From NCBI GenBank assembly GCA_964418125.1, contig CAYQKY010000018.1, forward strand, positions 19,651-83,650: DNA of 64,000 nt, written 5' to 3'. Positions within the stretch are counted from its first letter, which is position 1. Each line of letters begins with the position of its first letter. The position numbers and the translations under genes are program-made. The notes beneath the pieces were generated by a model. That model had not been told where the DNA came from. It searched no databases and saw only the letters and a program-made list of their open reading frames with translations. This DNA is from JACJXW01 sp964418125 (GTDB lineage Bacteria; Bacteroidota; Bacteroidia; Chitinophagales; Saprospiraceae). Positions 15,867 to 24,065 of this stretch are shown one piece after another.

Positions 15867-16379
15867 CCAGTTTTCCTACTGATTTTGAGACCTGAAACGC
15901 CGCAGGTAGCACCTCCCGAAAACCAGAGATAACCATTGTAAAAAGGTAAACCTGCCTGCGCTAAAGCTTCGGCAGGCAAGAAAACTTCCGCCTCCGTCAA
16001 TGACTTCAGCCTTTGGACAACGCAGTCGCCTTAGTCAGACGGAGAAAATTTAACGAACCGCCCTGGCTATTGCAAAAGCCTAGGGCCGTGGAATAAGTAT
16101 TCCATACCCACTGTTTCCCCTTCTTACACATGATCCACATATATAGTACCGATATATCTGACAGCGCCTCTGAAAATGAGGGCCTTTTTTCACATATATG
16201 CTCCTGCTTTTACTTATGATATATCGGGCTATCGCTGCCCTATATATAGTGCTGCATCGGCCCTGGGGTATGGGGTTGGTTTTTCTGTATGGCTGCGCTA
16301 TTGGAAAAGGAGAAAGGCCGTTTCTGTGGGAAACCGGCGGGCTGCTTGAGCATGCAGGAAAGGTAAGAAGGTAAAAAAA
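15867..16379. other. Gene-free spacer with palindromes between toxin gene and FGE-fold ORF
   Basis: No gene is visible. TGCCTGC and GCAGGCA (15953-15978) and CTCCGTC and GACGGAG (15992-16044) form REP-like stems. GGAATA-AG-TATTCC (16090-16103) is a perfect palindrome. The self-palindrome GATATATC occurs twice (16151-16158 and 16218-16225), with ATATATAGT outside each copy. Between them GCCTC and GAGGGC plus six T (about 16166-16190) resemble a terminator. The content is AT-rich and looks like the seam of an acquired segment. Confidence 0.6.
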
Positions 16380-17147
16380 CTAAAAGTTAACTGCCCTGGC
16401 AAGGCGAAAACCGTAGCTGTAGTAACGGTCGACCGGGTCGTAGTTGAGGCGTTCCGCACAACGCGCGAAGACCTGGTAGAGGCCCCAGGACCCGCCCCGC
16501 AACACACGGTCAGAGCCGCTATCCGGGCCTTTGGGATTCTCTGCATTGTCACTTCGCTCATAGTATTTGCTGTAATACCAATCCTGGCACCATTCCCAGG
16601 CATTGCCGGACATATCATACAGGCCCCAGGCATTCGGTTTTTTATCTTTCACCGGTATTGTGCCATAACCAGTATTTCCATCATAGTGCCAGGCGACCTC
16701 ATCCGGATCATCACTGCCGGCGTAGCGGAAATCCTGCCCGGCCCGGGCTGCATATTCCCATTCCGCCTCGGTGGGCAGGCGGAATCCGTTGGCAGCCCAG
16801 TTGATGCTATCTGCCCATGTGATACTCATCTTGTCCAGTTCGTTTGGGTCTTCCGGGATATTCAATTCATAAACTTTTTCTTTACCTCGTTGCCGGCTCA
16901 CCCAGTTGGCGTAGGCAATGGCGTCGTACCAGCTCACATTTACCACCGGGTGGCTGCCCTGCCGCCCCCAGCCCGGTTCTTCCGGTAGGGCCTGCCCGCT
17001 GGCCCGGCAGTACAGGTGGTGCTGCCACCAGGTGGTTTCCGTTTCGGCCATTTCGAAGGGGCTCAGGGTTACTTCGTGTACCGGGCGCTCATCTCCGGCT
17101 CCCTCTTCGCTTCCCATCCGGAACGTGCCTCCGGGAATGGAGATCAT
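16380..17147 (-). CDS. Formylglycine-generating-enzyme-fold (SUMF1) ORF
   Basis: The translation matches an FGE/SUMF1 domain: IPGGTFRMGSEEG, HPVVNVSWYDAIAYANW, GFRLPTEAEWEYAARAG, WGLYDMSGNAWEWCQDW, VLRGGSWGLYQVFARC and YGFRLARA. Only one of the two active-site cysteines of true FGE is present, so it is more likely a binding module than an oxidase. The ATG at 17147 lies inside the domain start. The frame stays open upstream through FAALEKRYYPH into the repeat at 17250-17294, where the previous gene ends in another frame. The natural N-terminus is therefore probably supplied by that gene. Confidence 0.8.
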   Translation of the reverse strand: MISIPGGTFRMGSEEGAGDERPVHEVTLSPFEMAETETTWWQHHLYCRASGQALPEEPGWGRQGSHPVVNVSWYDAIAYANWVSRQRGKEKVYELNIPEDPNELDKMSITWADSINWAANGFRLPTEAEWEYAARAGQDFRYAGSDDPDEVAWHYDGNTGYGTIPVKDKKPNAWGLYDMSGNAWEWCQDWYYSKYYERSDNAENPKGPDSGSDRVLRGGSWGLYQVFARCAERLNYDPVDRYYSYGFRLARAVNF

Positions 17148-17249
17148 GTGGGGGTAGTATCGCTTTTCCAGGGCGGCGAAGCGGACGGTGTCGAGGGTGG
17201 CGAGGAGGGGGCGGAGGGAGTCGCGGGAGACAACGGCGGACGGTTCGGT

Positions 17250-17294
17250 GGTTAGATGGTTAGATGGTTGGATGGTTGGATGGTTAGATGGTTG
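17250..17294. repeat. 8-bp tandem repeat (GGTTAGAT/GGTTGGAT), five units
   Basis: Five complete 8-bp units (17250-17289) plus a partial one: GGTTAGAT twice, GGTTGGAT twice, GGTTAGAT, GGTTG. The repeat lies exactly where the TPR/coiled-coil ORF stops and where the FGE-fold ORF needs an N-terminus. The unit is not a multiple of three, so gain or loss of units shifts the frame; loss of one unit would join the two ORFs. Confidence 0.9.
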
Positions 17295-17917
17295 AGGGCG
17301 AACGGCTGGGCCCAGGCCAGAAGGGAATCCGCCATGGCGGCGGCGGTATTGGGCTGGCCGGCCTCGTTGTAGAAGTAGGCCAGTTCGAAGTAGAGGCTGT
17401 CCAGGGCGGGGGCGCGGCTATTTACCTGCAGAGCGGAAGCTTCCGTGGCCCATACTACTGCCGAATCATACTGTAGTTGGAAAATGAAGTCTTTGGCCCG
17501 CTGGACGTAGATGTCGGTGAGGTCGCCGAAGGCTTTTTCCAGTTTTTGGAGGGCGGCGTTGGCTCGTTGGGCTTCGGCTGCTGCCCGTTCAGCTTCCGTT
17601 CTAGCCCGGCGCTCAGCCGCTTCCGCCCACTCCAGGTTTTTTTCCGCTTTAGCTCCTTCCGCCACCGCTTCCTGCCGCAGCCCCTCGATCTGCCGGAAGA
17701 GGGCTTCGATGCGGCGGTTCAGCTCGGCGGTCCGCTCCGGGGCGCACTCCTTGGCGGCGTTGTACTGTCGGATGGCGTTGACGTAGTCTTCTTTTTCTGC
17801 TAGCTGTTCGCCCTGGGAGATGATGCAGGGGCAGTCCCGGCAGGGCTGCGCCTGGGCGGCCGCAGGGCGGGGCAGGAGGAGGAGGAGGAGGGGGATGTAA
17901 TATTTTAAGGTGGCCAT
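17252..17917 (-). CDS. Signal-peptide TPR/coiled-coil protein of the TIR-STAND operon
   Basis: A 221-residue protein starting at ATG 17917 with a hydrophobic export signal (YYIPLLLLLLPRPAAAQ), then CRDCPC. Residues 30-70 form a TPR-like helix pair (AEKEDYVNAIRQYNAAKECAPE). Residues 70-140 are an Ala/Glu/Arg coiled coil, followed by another TPR-like stretch. The last 13 residues (NHLTIQPSNHLTI) are encoded by the 8-bp repeat, a sign that the natural protein continued into the FGE-fold frame. It lies 210 bases downstream of the STAND gene on the same strand. The role is unknown; a scaffold or sensor part of the system is inferred. Confidence 0.7.
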   Translation of the reverse strand: MATLKYYIPLLLLLLPRPAAAQAQPCRDCPCIISQGEQLAEKEDYVNAIRQYNAAKECAPERTAELNRRIEALFRQIEGLRQEAVAEGAKAEKNLEWAEAAERRARTEAERAAAEAQRANAALQKLEKAFGDLTDIYVQRAKDFIFQLQYDSAVVWATEASALQVNSRAPALDSLYFELAYFYNEAGQPNTAAAMADSLLAWAQPFALNHLTIQPSNHLTI

Positions 17918-18127
17918 TTTGTTTTGTTTATGCAACAGCGAGTAGACGCAATTAATTGTAGTATAAATAAAAAGGCAGGTACAAAGCCATCACCCCCTGT
18001 TTCCCCCTCAAGGGGGACAGCAAAGCTTCTATGAAAAGTAGGGTGGTACAGCCAACCATGACCCAAAATTCAACAATTGGCCTGCAAACGTACCTTTTCC
18101 GCCGTTTTCTTCGTCGATACTGAATAT

Positions 18128-19987
18128 TCACTCATTTCCATATTCTGACAACCGCTCCCGATAAACCGCCAGCGTATCCCTCAAAGCCTCATTATTGCCA
18201 TCCAGCTCAATGGCCTCCTCCAGGCGCTCCACGGCAAAGTGGTACTGGCCGGCATCGATGAAAATGCGGGCCTCGCGCACTTTATTCTGGCTTTCCAGGC
18301 GGGTGTTCTCGGCCCGCTGCAGTTCCAGTTCCTTCAACGTCTGCCGGGCCTCCAGGTACAGGTAGCCCACCAATACGGCGGCGGCGATGCTGATGGCAAT
18401 GATGATATTTCGGTAAAGGGTTCTTTGCTTCTGCCGTGCTTTTTGAGCGATGGCCTCCTCCTTCTCCCGGGCCCGGTTTTCCTCGGCGGACAGGCATTGC
18501 CGGAGGAAGGCCATATTGCTGTCGTACAGCGCCTTGTCGGCCGCCCAGTCGTGGCCGGGCTGGCGGCGGGAGTGGTAGCGCGCCGCCCAGAAGTGGTTGA
18601 TGGGGGTATTGTTTTGCCAGTCGTCGAGGCGCTGCAGGAGGGCGCCGGTGATCCAGCCTTGTTGGGGGTCTTCCTCGTTCTCCTCGCGGGCCTGCTGCAG
18701 GCGCTGGTAGAGGCGGGCGTTTTCGGCCTCCTCGTCCGCCCAGCGGTTCAGGCGGCCCCAGTTGCGAATGAGGCTCTCGTGGGAGATGTCGACCATGTTC
18801 TCTTCCTGCAGGGACACGCCGGGGGGCGGCATGAGGAAGGACGTGTCGAGCTGCCGAAATTGTTCGATCACGCCATCCACTTCCCCGCGGCAGGCGGGTA
18901 TGGCTTCCGCCAGGCCGTATATCTCTTCCATGAGGGTGGGCCGGCGGCCGCCCTTCTCGCCGGCCGACAGGTCGGTGAGGCGCTGGAAGATCAGCTGGGC
19001 GATCTGCCGCCCTTTGTTTTCCAGCGCTTCGTATTGCTCGTCGGCGTGCCGGCCCAGGGCCTTTTCCATCTGGCCGGTGGCTTCGTAATCATCGTGACTG
19101 ATGGCCCCCTCGCCTCCGGCCTGCTGCCAGTGCCGGTAGGTGCGCATCAGGGCATGCTGCAGGAGGGACAGCTGGTCCATGCTGTCGCCCACCTCGCGCA
19201 CCAGGCGGTTCACCAGGGTGGCATCTACCGGGGCGCCCACTACGCCGAGGGGGCCGGCCACGGCGCGGCGCACATTCTGGCTGCTGAGGCGGGGCACCAG
19301 GTACTGCCCCTGGTTGATGACCTCGGGCAGCCCGCGGTAGCGCACGCACTCGCCCAGGAATTCGGAGCGCATGGTGATCACTACGTACAGGTTGGCGCCC
19401 TCCTGCCGGGCGACGGTGAGCAGGAGGTCGACAAAGTGGGCCGCTTCGCCGGGCGGTATTTCGCCGGAAAAGCGGAAAAGCTCTTCAAACTGATCGATGA
19501 TCAGCAGGGTTTTCTGGTGTTTATCCGCGCCCTCCTCCGCTTCGAGCAGGCCGAAGGAGCTCTCCTGCAGGACGGGCAGCAGGCGGGCCACTTCCGGGGC
19601 TAGTTCCTCGGCCTTCGCCAGGGCGGCGGCCAGGTTTTGCAGGGGGCTGTTGCCGGGGCGGCAGATGACGATCTTCCAGTCGGAAATGCGGGCCTGCTTC
19701 TTGCCGGCGTGCAGGGCGGGGATGAGCCCGGCGCGCACCAGGGAGGACTTGCCGCTGCCCGAGTTGCCCAGCACGCCGAGGAAGTGCGTCTGCATGAGCC
19801 GCATGATCAGCTCCTCGGCCTGCCCTTCGCGGCCAAAGAACAGGTGGGCCTCGCCGGTGCGGAAGGGGCGCAGGCCGGGGAAGGGATTGCGGCGGGTGCG
19901 GTTCTCATCCAGGATGTCCATGTTCTGGCCTTGCTTCTGCAGGCCGAGGTAGTACTCGTCGATCTGGAAGTGCAGCGGCTCAGGCAT
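18128..19987 (-). CDS. nSTAND1-type NTPase with membrane helix and C-terminal TPR
   Basis: A 619-residue STAND P-loop NTPase. Residues 34-53 carry the family entry motif NPFPGLRPF...LFFGREGQ. Walker A is GNSGSGKSS (74-82), Walker B is LLIIDQFEEL (161-170), and MRSEFLG and DQLSLLQHALMRTY follow as sensor and helical parts. A transmembrane helix lies near 526-546, followed by a coiled coil and one TPR-like repeat at the C-terminus. STAND NTPases act as signal-triggered switches in immunity and cell death. The start overlaps the end of the TIR gene by 8 bases, so the two are co-translated. Confidence 0.9.
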   Translation of the reverse strand: MPEPLHFQIDEYYLGLQKQGQNMDILDENRTRRNPFPGLRPFRTGEAHLFFGREGQAEELIMRLMQTHFLGVLGNSGSGKSSLVRAGLIPALHAGKKQARISDWKIVICRPGNSPLQNLAAALAKAEELAPEVARLLPVLQESSFGLLEAEEGADKHQKTLLIIDQFEELFRFSGEIPPGEAAHFVDLLLTVARQEGANLYVVITMRSEFLGECVRYRGLPEVINQGQYLVPRLSSQNVRRAVAGPLGVVGAPVDATLVNRLVREVGDSMDQLSLLQHALMRTYRHWQQAGGEGAISHDDYEATGQMEKALGRHADEQYEALENKGRQIAQLIFQRLTDLSAGEKGGRRPTLMEEIYGLAEAIPACRGEVDGVIEQFRQLDTSFLMPPPGVSLQEENMVDISHESLIRNWGRLNRWADEEAENARLYQRLQQAREENEEDPQQGWITGALLQRLDDWQNNTPINHFWAARYHSRRQPGHDWAADKALYDSNMAFLRQCLSAEENRAREKEEAIAQKARQKQRTLYRNIIIAISIAAAVLVGYLYLEARQTLKELELQRAENTRLESQNKVREARIFIDAGQYHFAVERLEEAIELDGNNEALRDTLAVYRERLSEYGNE

Positions 19988-21487
19988 GGGATTGAGAATT
20001 GAGGAATTGGATCAGTTGTTGCTCGTAGCCTTCTCTGGCGCAGTTGATGACCTGGAACTCGTGGCTGCGCACCTCGCGGATCCGGGAGTTGGCCCCGGGG
20101 TCTGTCACGCAGATGGCCATGGCGTAGGGCGTCTGTTTCTCGGTGGCCGCCTTGATCAGTTCTACCTTGATGGCGTTGCACCAGGCCGTGGTGGCGTTGC
20201 GCAGCAGGATGACCGCCTTGTTGCAGACCAGCCAGAAGTCGCGGAAAGAGTCGTCGGGGTCAATTTGCGGGTCGTCCTCCCGGAAAACGGGCACATAGAC
20301 ATCGTATTTTTGTTCGTAGATCAGGTCATCCAGCTGGGTACAGATGGGGTCGCCCTTGTCGCGGTGGTCGTGGATGAAGAACAGGCGGCGAGGGGCATCA
20401 TAGGCTACTGCTTCCTCCTCCTGCTTTTCTTCGCGCAGCTGGATCTTTTCCAGCAGGAAGTCCTTGATTGCCTTCACTTCGAAGGCGGGCAGCTCTTCCA
20501 ACTGGGCCACCTTCCGGGCATCGGCCGCTATGGTTTCCAGGAATTGCTCCTGGGAGGTGGCGCACTCTTCGGTCACCGACTGGGCGGTGAACAGCTGGAA
20601 TTCGGGGTTAGCCCCGGCCGCTTCCTTCGCCAGCCGGTACTGCAGGTGGGTGAGCGGCTCCCGCGTATCCGGCGTTTTCACCCCCTCGATGTCATCGAAC
20701 AGGTGGATGGAAAAGGCGGAGGCCTCCAGTTGCCGGCGCATAAAGGCTTCCAGTTCCGCCGCCGGGAGCACTTTGAGGTTTTCGGGGCGGCCGGGCGCTT
20801 CATCGGGCAGGATGCGGAAGTTGATCTTGCCGTATTTGCGCTGCTGCCGGAGTTCCTTCAGCAGCCCGTCGCGCACCGCTCTGGAGCCGCTGGCGGTGTA
20901 GGCCAGGAAGAGGGCGCCGGAACCGTTTGCCTCCGGGTTTTCCTGCACCCGGGCGGCCTCTTTCAGCCCCTTCAACAGTTGGTACAAGCCGATAGAGAGC
21001 CGGGCGATCCTTTCGCTAAAGGCCTTTTCCTCCGGCCCGATGGGCAGGAGGCCCTGGAAAAAATCGGCGTACACCACCTCATTCCCTTCCAGGAATCCGG
21101 TGATGCGGCCCACTTCATCCCGGCTGGCCTCCTCCGGCTCGTACTCGCCGTAGGGCATGACCTGTACGGGGAGGATGCGGCTGTTTCCGTTGACGATGGC
21201 TTCGCCGGCATTGTCGATAAAGTGCAGGAACTCCCGGCGGCACCAGTCGCTAGAAAGGTAGGCGGGAGAAAGGATGGGAAGAAAAACCCGGGAGTCTTCC
21301 AGCGCCCCCGCAGGCGGGCAGTCAGTACATTGCCGGCGTGCATGTCCTCCGTATCGAGGAAGATGTTCAGCTTTTTGCCCGAGCGGGAGCGGAAGTCAGC
21401 CGCCAGCCGGGCACAGAAATGCTCCACCCATTGTTTATGGGCGTCATTGTCGTGGTGGGCGTAGCTGATGAAGATATCGAACGGCAT
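19980..21487 (-). CDS. TIR-domain protein, split by a frameshift
   Basis: From ATG 21487 the first 60 residues are a TIR domain (FDIFISYAHHDND, FLDTEDMHAGNVL). At a run of five C (21305-21309, plus strand) the frame shifts. The rest of the TIR domain (ALEDSRVFLPILSPAYLSSDWCRREF) continues in the frame that is open to 19980. The remaining 390 residues hold a linker and a second TIR-like domain near the C-terminus (RRLFFIHDHRDKGDPICTQLDD, FWLVCNKAVILL). One extra G in the coding run would restore about 502 residues. This could be a sequencing error, a pseudogene or slippage. TIR effectors usually consume NAD or make cyclic ADP-ribose signals. Confidence 0.75.
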
Positions 21488-21717
21488 GAATATCTGGGTA
21501 ACGGATGCTGAAAGATAAGAATAATATATTTTTACCGGCAATTTATTGGCATTACCAACATTGCCTGCCAGGTTTTACGGAGATTTCGGAATAATGTTTT
21601 GGGGTTGCCGGAAATTCCGGGAGTACTATTACCGGCTAAAGCCTTTTCATAAATTTACCGGTATGGCACAATTCACCCCTGCCCCTGCCAGTTTTGTTTA
21701 ATAGGAAAAACAAACCC

Positions 21718-22533
21718 ATGAAAGAAAAGCCCGAAATCGGCCTAGCGCTCTCCGGAGGCGGCGTACGCGGCGCCGCTCATGCCGGCGTGTTCAAAGCGCT
21801 GGAAGAACACGGGGCCGAAGTCACTCAGGTCTCCGGCAGCAGCGCCGGAGCGATGGCGGGCGCCTTGTATGCCGCCGGCTACAAACCGGAAGAGGTCCTG
21901 GATTTTTTCAAGACGAATGCCCACAACATTTTTCACTGGCGGAATTTCGCCCGCAGCAAGCCCGGCATCCTGGATTCCGATAAATACGCCGAGCTGTTCG
22001 AACCCTGGCTGAAGGACCACACTTTCGAATCCCTGCCCAGAAAACTGCACATCTGCGTAACCGATGTGCTGAACGGAGAGCCGCATTTCTTCTCCTACGG
22101 CGAGCTGGTCCGCCCCATCCTCGCTTCGGCCGCCATGCCGGGCGTATTCTCCCCGGTAGAGATCGGCGAACACCTGTACATCGACGGCGGAACGATGAAT
22201 AATTTTCCGGTGGACCCCCTCACTGAAACGTGCGATGTCGTACTGGGAAGTTTCGTTTCCCGAAAGAAGAAGCTGCAAAAAGAGGAGCTGGGCAGCACCC
22301 TGCAGGTCCTCAACCGGGCCAATGACCTGAGCTTCATCGCCGTGGCCCTCGAAAAGCTGAAGTTCTGCGACCTCACCTTTGCTCCTCCCCAGCTGTGGCA
22401 GTATAGCGTCTTTGACGCCAAAAAGGTAGAGGAGATTTATCAGATCGGTTACGAACACGCCTGCAGGCAGATGGACAGCCTGAAGGAGATCCTGAATTCG
22501 GTGGGATCCGAAGCTGAAAGTGTGAAAAAATAG
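21718..22533 (+). CDS. Patatin-like phospholipase (RssA type)
   Basis: A 271-residue patatin-fold lipase. The oxyanion loop is LALSGGGVRGAAHAG, the nucleophile motif GSSAG, and the catalytic Asp lies in DGGTMNNFP, so the Ser-Asp dyad is intact. There is no signal peptide, which fits an intracellular lipid hydrolase of the RssA/YchK type. The ATG at 21718 is used rather than a TTG 24 bases upstream. It is transcribed divergently from the TIR-STAND operon. Patatin lipases are known cell-killing effectors in some antiphage systems, but this size and sequence also fit the housekeeping family. Confidence 0.9.
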   Translation: MKEKPEIGLALSGGGVRGAAHAGVFKALEEHGAEVTQVSGSSAGAMAGALYAAGYKPEEVLDFFKTNAHNIFHWRNFARSKPGILDSDKYAELFEPWLKDHTFESLPRKLHICVTDVLNGEPHFFSYGELVRPILASAAMPGVFSPVEIGEHLYIDGGTMNNFPVDPLTETCDVVLGSFVSRKKKLQKEELGSTLQVLNRANDLSFIAVALEKLKFCDLTFAPPQLWQYSVFDAKKVEEIYQIGYEHACRQMDSLKEILNSVGSEAESVKK

Positions 22534-22932
22534 GGATTCGCTTTTTATTCGTAACTTCAGGTGCATTAAGAGGCGGTTCAAAAAAATGTGCTTTTTTAAA
22601 AAATGCACACTGGTTTTCGGACATCTGCGAACTGCCGAACAGCGAATTCCGAACAACGCCATTAAAAGCCCAAAACCATGCTGCCTACTCCCTCATCCCG
22701 GAGCCGGAATCTTTCTCTTTCGGCATACCGCCCCCCCTTATGCAACTATTTCGAAAACATTTGCGACGAGCCTTAAAACCTCGTTTGCTGATAAGGCTCA
22801 TCTTTGTCATACCCCCCGAAAGCCTTCCGTGCCCCACCACCTGCCCGGCGACAGGAACTGTTGCTCTTCAGGGGGGCGCCGGAAAGGACAGTATTCAAAG
22901 TCACCATTATCATCACCTAAAAACGCTTTGTT
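22534..22932. other. Intergenic spacer with a terminator-like hairpin
   Basis: GTGC plus six T, then six A and TGCAC (22587-22609), form a symmetric hairpin that may end the patatin transcript. The rest shows no gene: a 116-codon ORF here is Pro/His-rich without any domain and overlaps the cytochrome start. Confidence 0.5.
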
Positions 22933-23898
22933 ATGAAAAGAGCACTCAAGATCACGGGCATGATCCTTGGCGCTATTGTTGTAGTGGTGCTGCTTGGAGC
23001 AGCCTCCATCAACTTCAGTAGCATCCCCTCCTATGACACCAACCCTCCGGACCTGGAAGTAAAACCCGATAGCGCCATGGTCGCCGAAGGCAAGCGGCTG
23101 GCCACTCTGGTTTGTCAGCACTGCCACATGGGCACAACGGGCAGGCTGGACGGCAAGGAGATGATTGACATACCCGCCGAGTTCGGTAAGGTATGGGCGC
23201 CCAACATCACCCGGCACCCGAACTCCAAACTGGCGCAATATACAGACGGCGAACTGGCCTACTTCCTGCGCACGGGCGTCAAGCGCGACGGCGGGTACGC
23301 TCCGCCGTGGATGCCCAAGTTCCCGCACATGTCCGATGAAGACCTGCACAGCATCATCGCTTATTTGCGTTCCGATGCCCGCGAGCTGCAACCCTCCGAC
23401 AAGGTACAGCCTGCACCGGAACCGTCTTTCCTGGTCAAGTTCCTGTGCCGGGTAGCCTTCAAGCCGCTGCCCTTCCCGGAAGAATCAGTGGAGGCGCCGC
23501 CTGTCACCGACAAAGTAGCCTACGGGCGCTACCTGCTCACCAGCAAGGTGGAATGCTACTCCTGCCATTCGGCGGACTTCAAGACGGTCAATATCGAAGA
23601 GCCGGAAAAATCGGAGGGCTACCTCGGCGGCGGCAATACCCTGATCAGCCCGGAGGACGGGGAAACCGAGATCTATTCTGCCAACATTACCATGGATAAG
23701 GAAACCGGCATTGGCAACTGGACGGAAGAGGAATTCATCAAAGCGGTTCGCTTCGGGCAGCGCCCCGACGGCAAGCCGATCCGGCCGCCGATGATCCCTT
23801 TCTCCGCCCTGTCCGACGAGGAGGCCTCCGCCATATGGGCGTACCTGCAGACGGTGCCGCCGGTAAAGAATGAGGTGCAGCGGAATTGGGAAGAATAA
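22933..23898 (+). CDS. Membrane-anchored dihaem c-type cytochrome
   Basis: A 321-residue protein with an uncleaved N-terminal membrane anchor (ITGMILGAIVVVVLLGAASI) and two cytochrome c domains, each with a haem motif: CQHCH near residue 62 and CYSCH near residue 210. Methionine ligand candidates follow (PPWMPKFPHMSDED and PPMIPFSALSDEE). It would carry electrons at the outer face of the inner membrane, as in gluconate or alcohol dehydrogenase cytochrome subunits, but no dehydrogenase is adjacent. The gene stands alone between the patatin gene and the convergent groEL. Confidence 0.92.
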   Translation: MKRALKITGMILGAIVVVVLLGAASINFSSIPSYDTNPPDLEVKPDSAMVAEGKRLATLVCQHCHMGTTGRLDGKEMIDIPAEFGKVWAPNITRHPNSKLAQYTDGELAYFLRTGVKRDGGYAPPWMPKFPHMSDEDLHSIIAYLRSDARELQPSDKVQPAPEPSFLVKFLCRVAFKPLPFPEESVEAPPVTDKVAYGRYLLTSKVECYSCHSADFKTVNIEEPEKSEGYLGGGNTLISPEDGETEIYSANITMDKETGIGNWTEEEFIKAVRFGQRPDGKPIRPPMIPFSALSDEEASAIWAYLQTVPPVKNEVQRNWEE

Positions 23899-23951
23899 GG
23901 GGGGAGGTAAGCCTTCCTGAAGGAATTGATCATCGGGAAGGAAATGAGGAG

Positions 23952-23994
23952 GGCCCTGTGTGATCCGCGAAGCGGGTTATTCCACAGGGCCCCA
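23952..23994 (+). terminator. Terminator after the cytochrome gene
   Basis: GGGCCCTGTG and CACAGGGCCC form a 10-bp stem whose loop contains a small inner stem (CCGC/GCGG), followed by ATCTCTTTTTCC. A second perfect 10-bp hairpin (ACGGGCCGCA and TGCGGCCCGT, about 24011-24034) lies between this and the groEL stop. Confidence 0.75.
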
Positions 23995-24065
23995 TCTCTT
24001 TTTCCTTGATAACGGGCCGCATTCCTGCGGCCCGTCCGAGAAGGAATTTCGCTTGTAATAAGAGC

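Noticed and set aside
16380..17147. Active sulfatase-maturing FGE
   Set aside because: One of the two catalytic cysteines is missing and no sulfatase is nearby. The fold is used in other roles in such operons.
11651..22533. Integrated element bordered by tRNA attachment repeats
   Set aside because: No integrase gene and no second copy of the exact tRNA 3' end was found at the right border. The tRNA-like fragments are too close to the tRNA to be the far end.
22586..22936. 116-codon ORF before the cytochrome gene
   Set aside because: Pro/His/Ser-rich translation without a domain, overlapping the start of a clear dihaem cytochrome.
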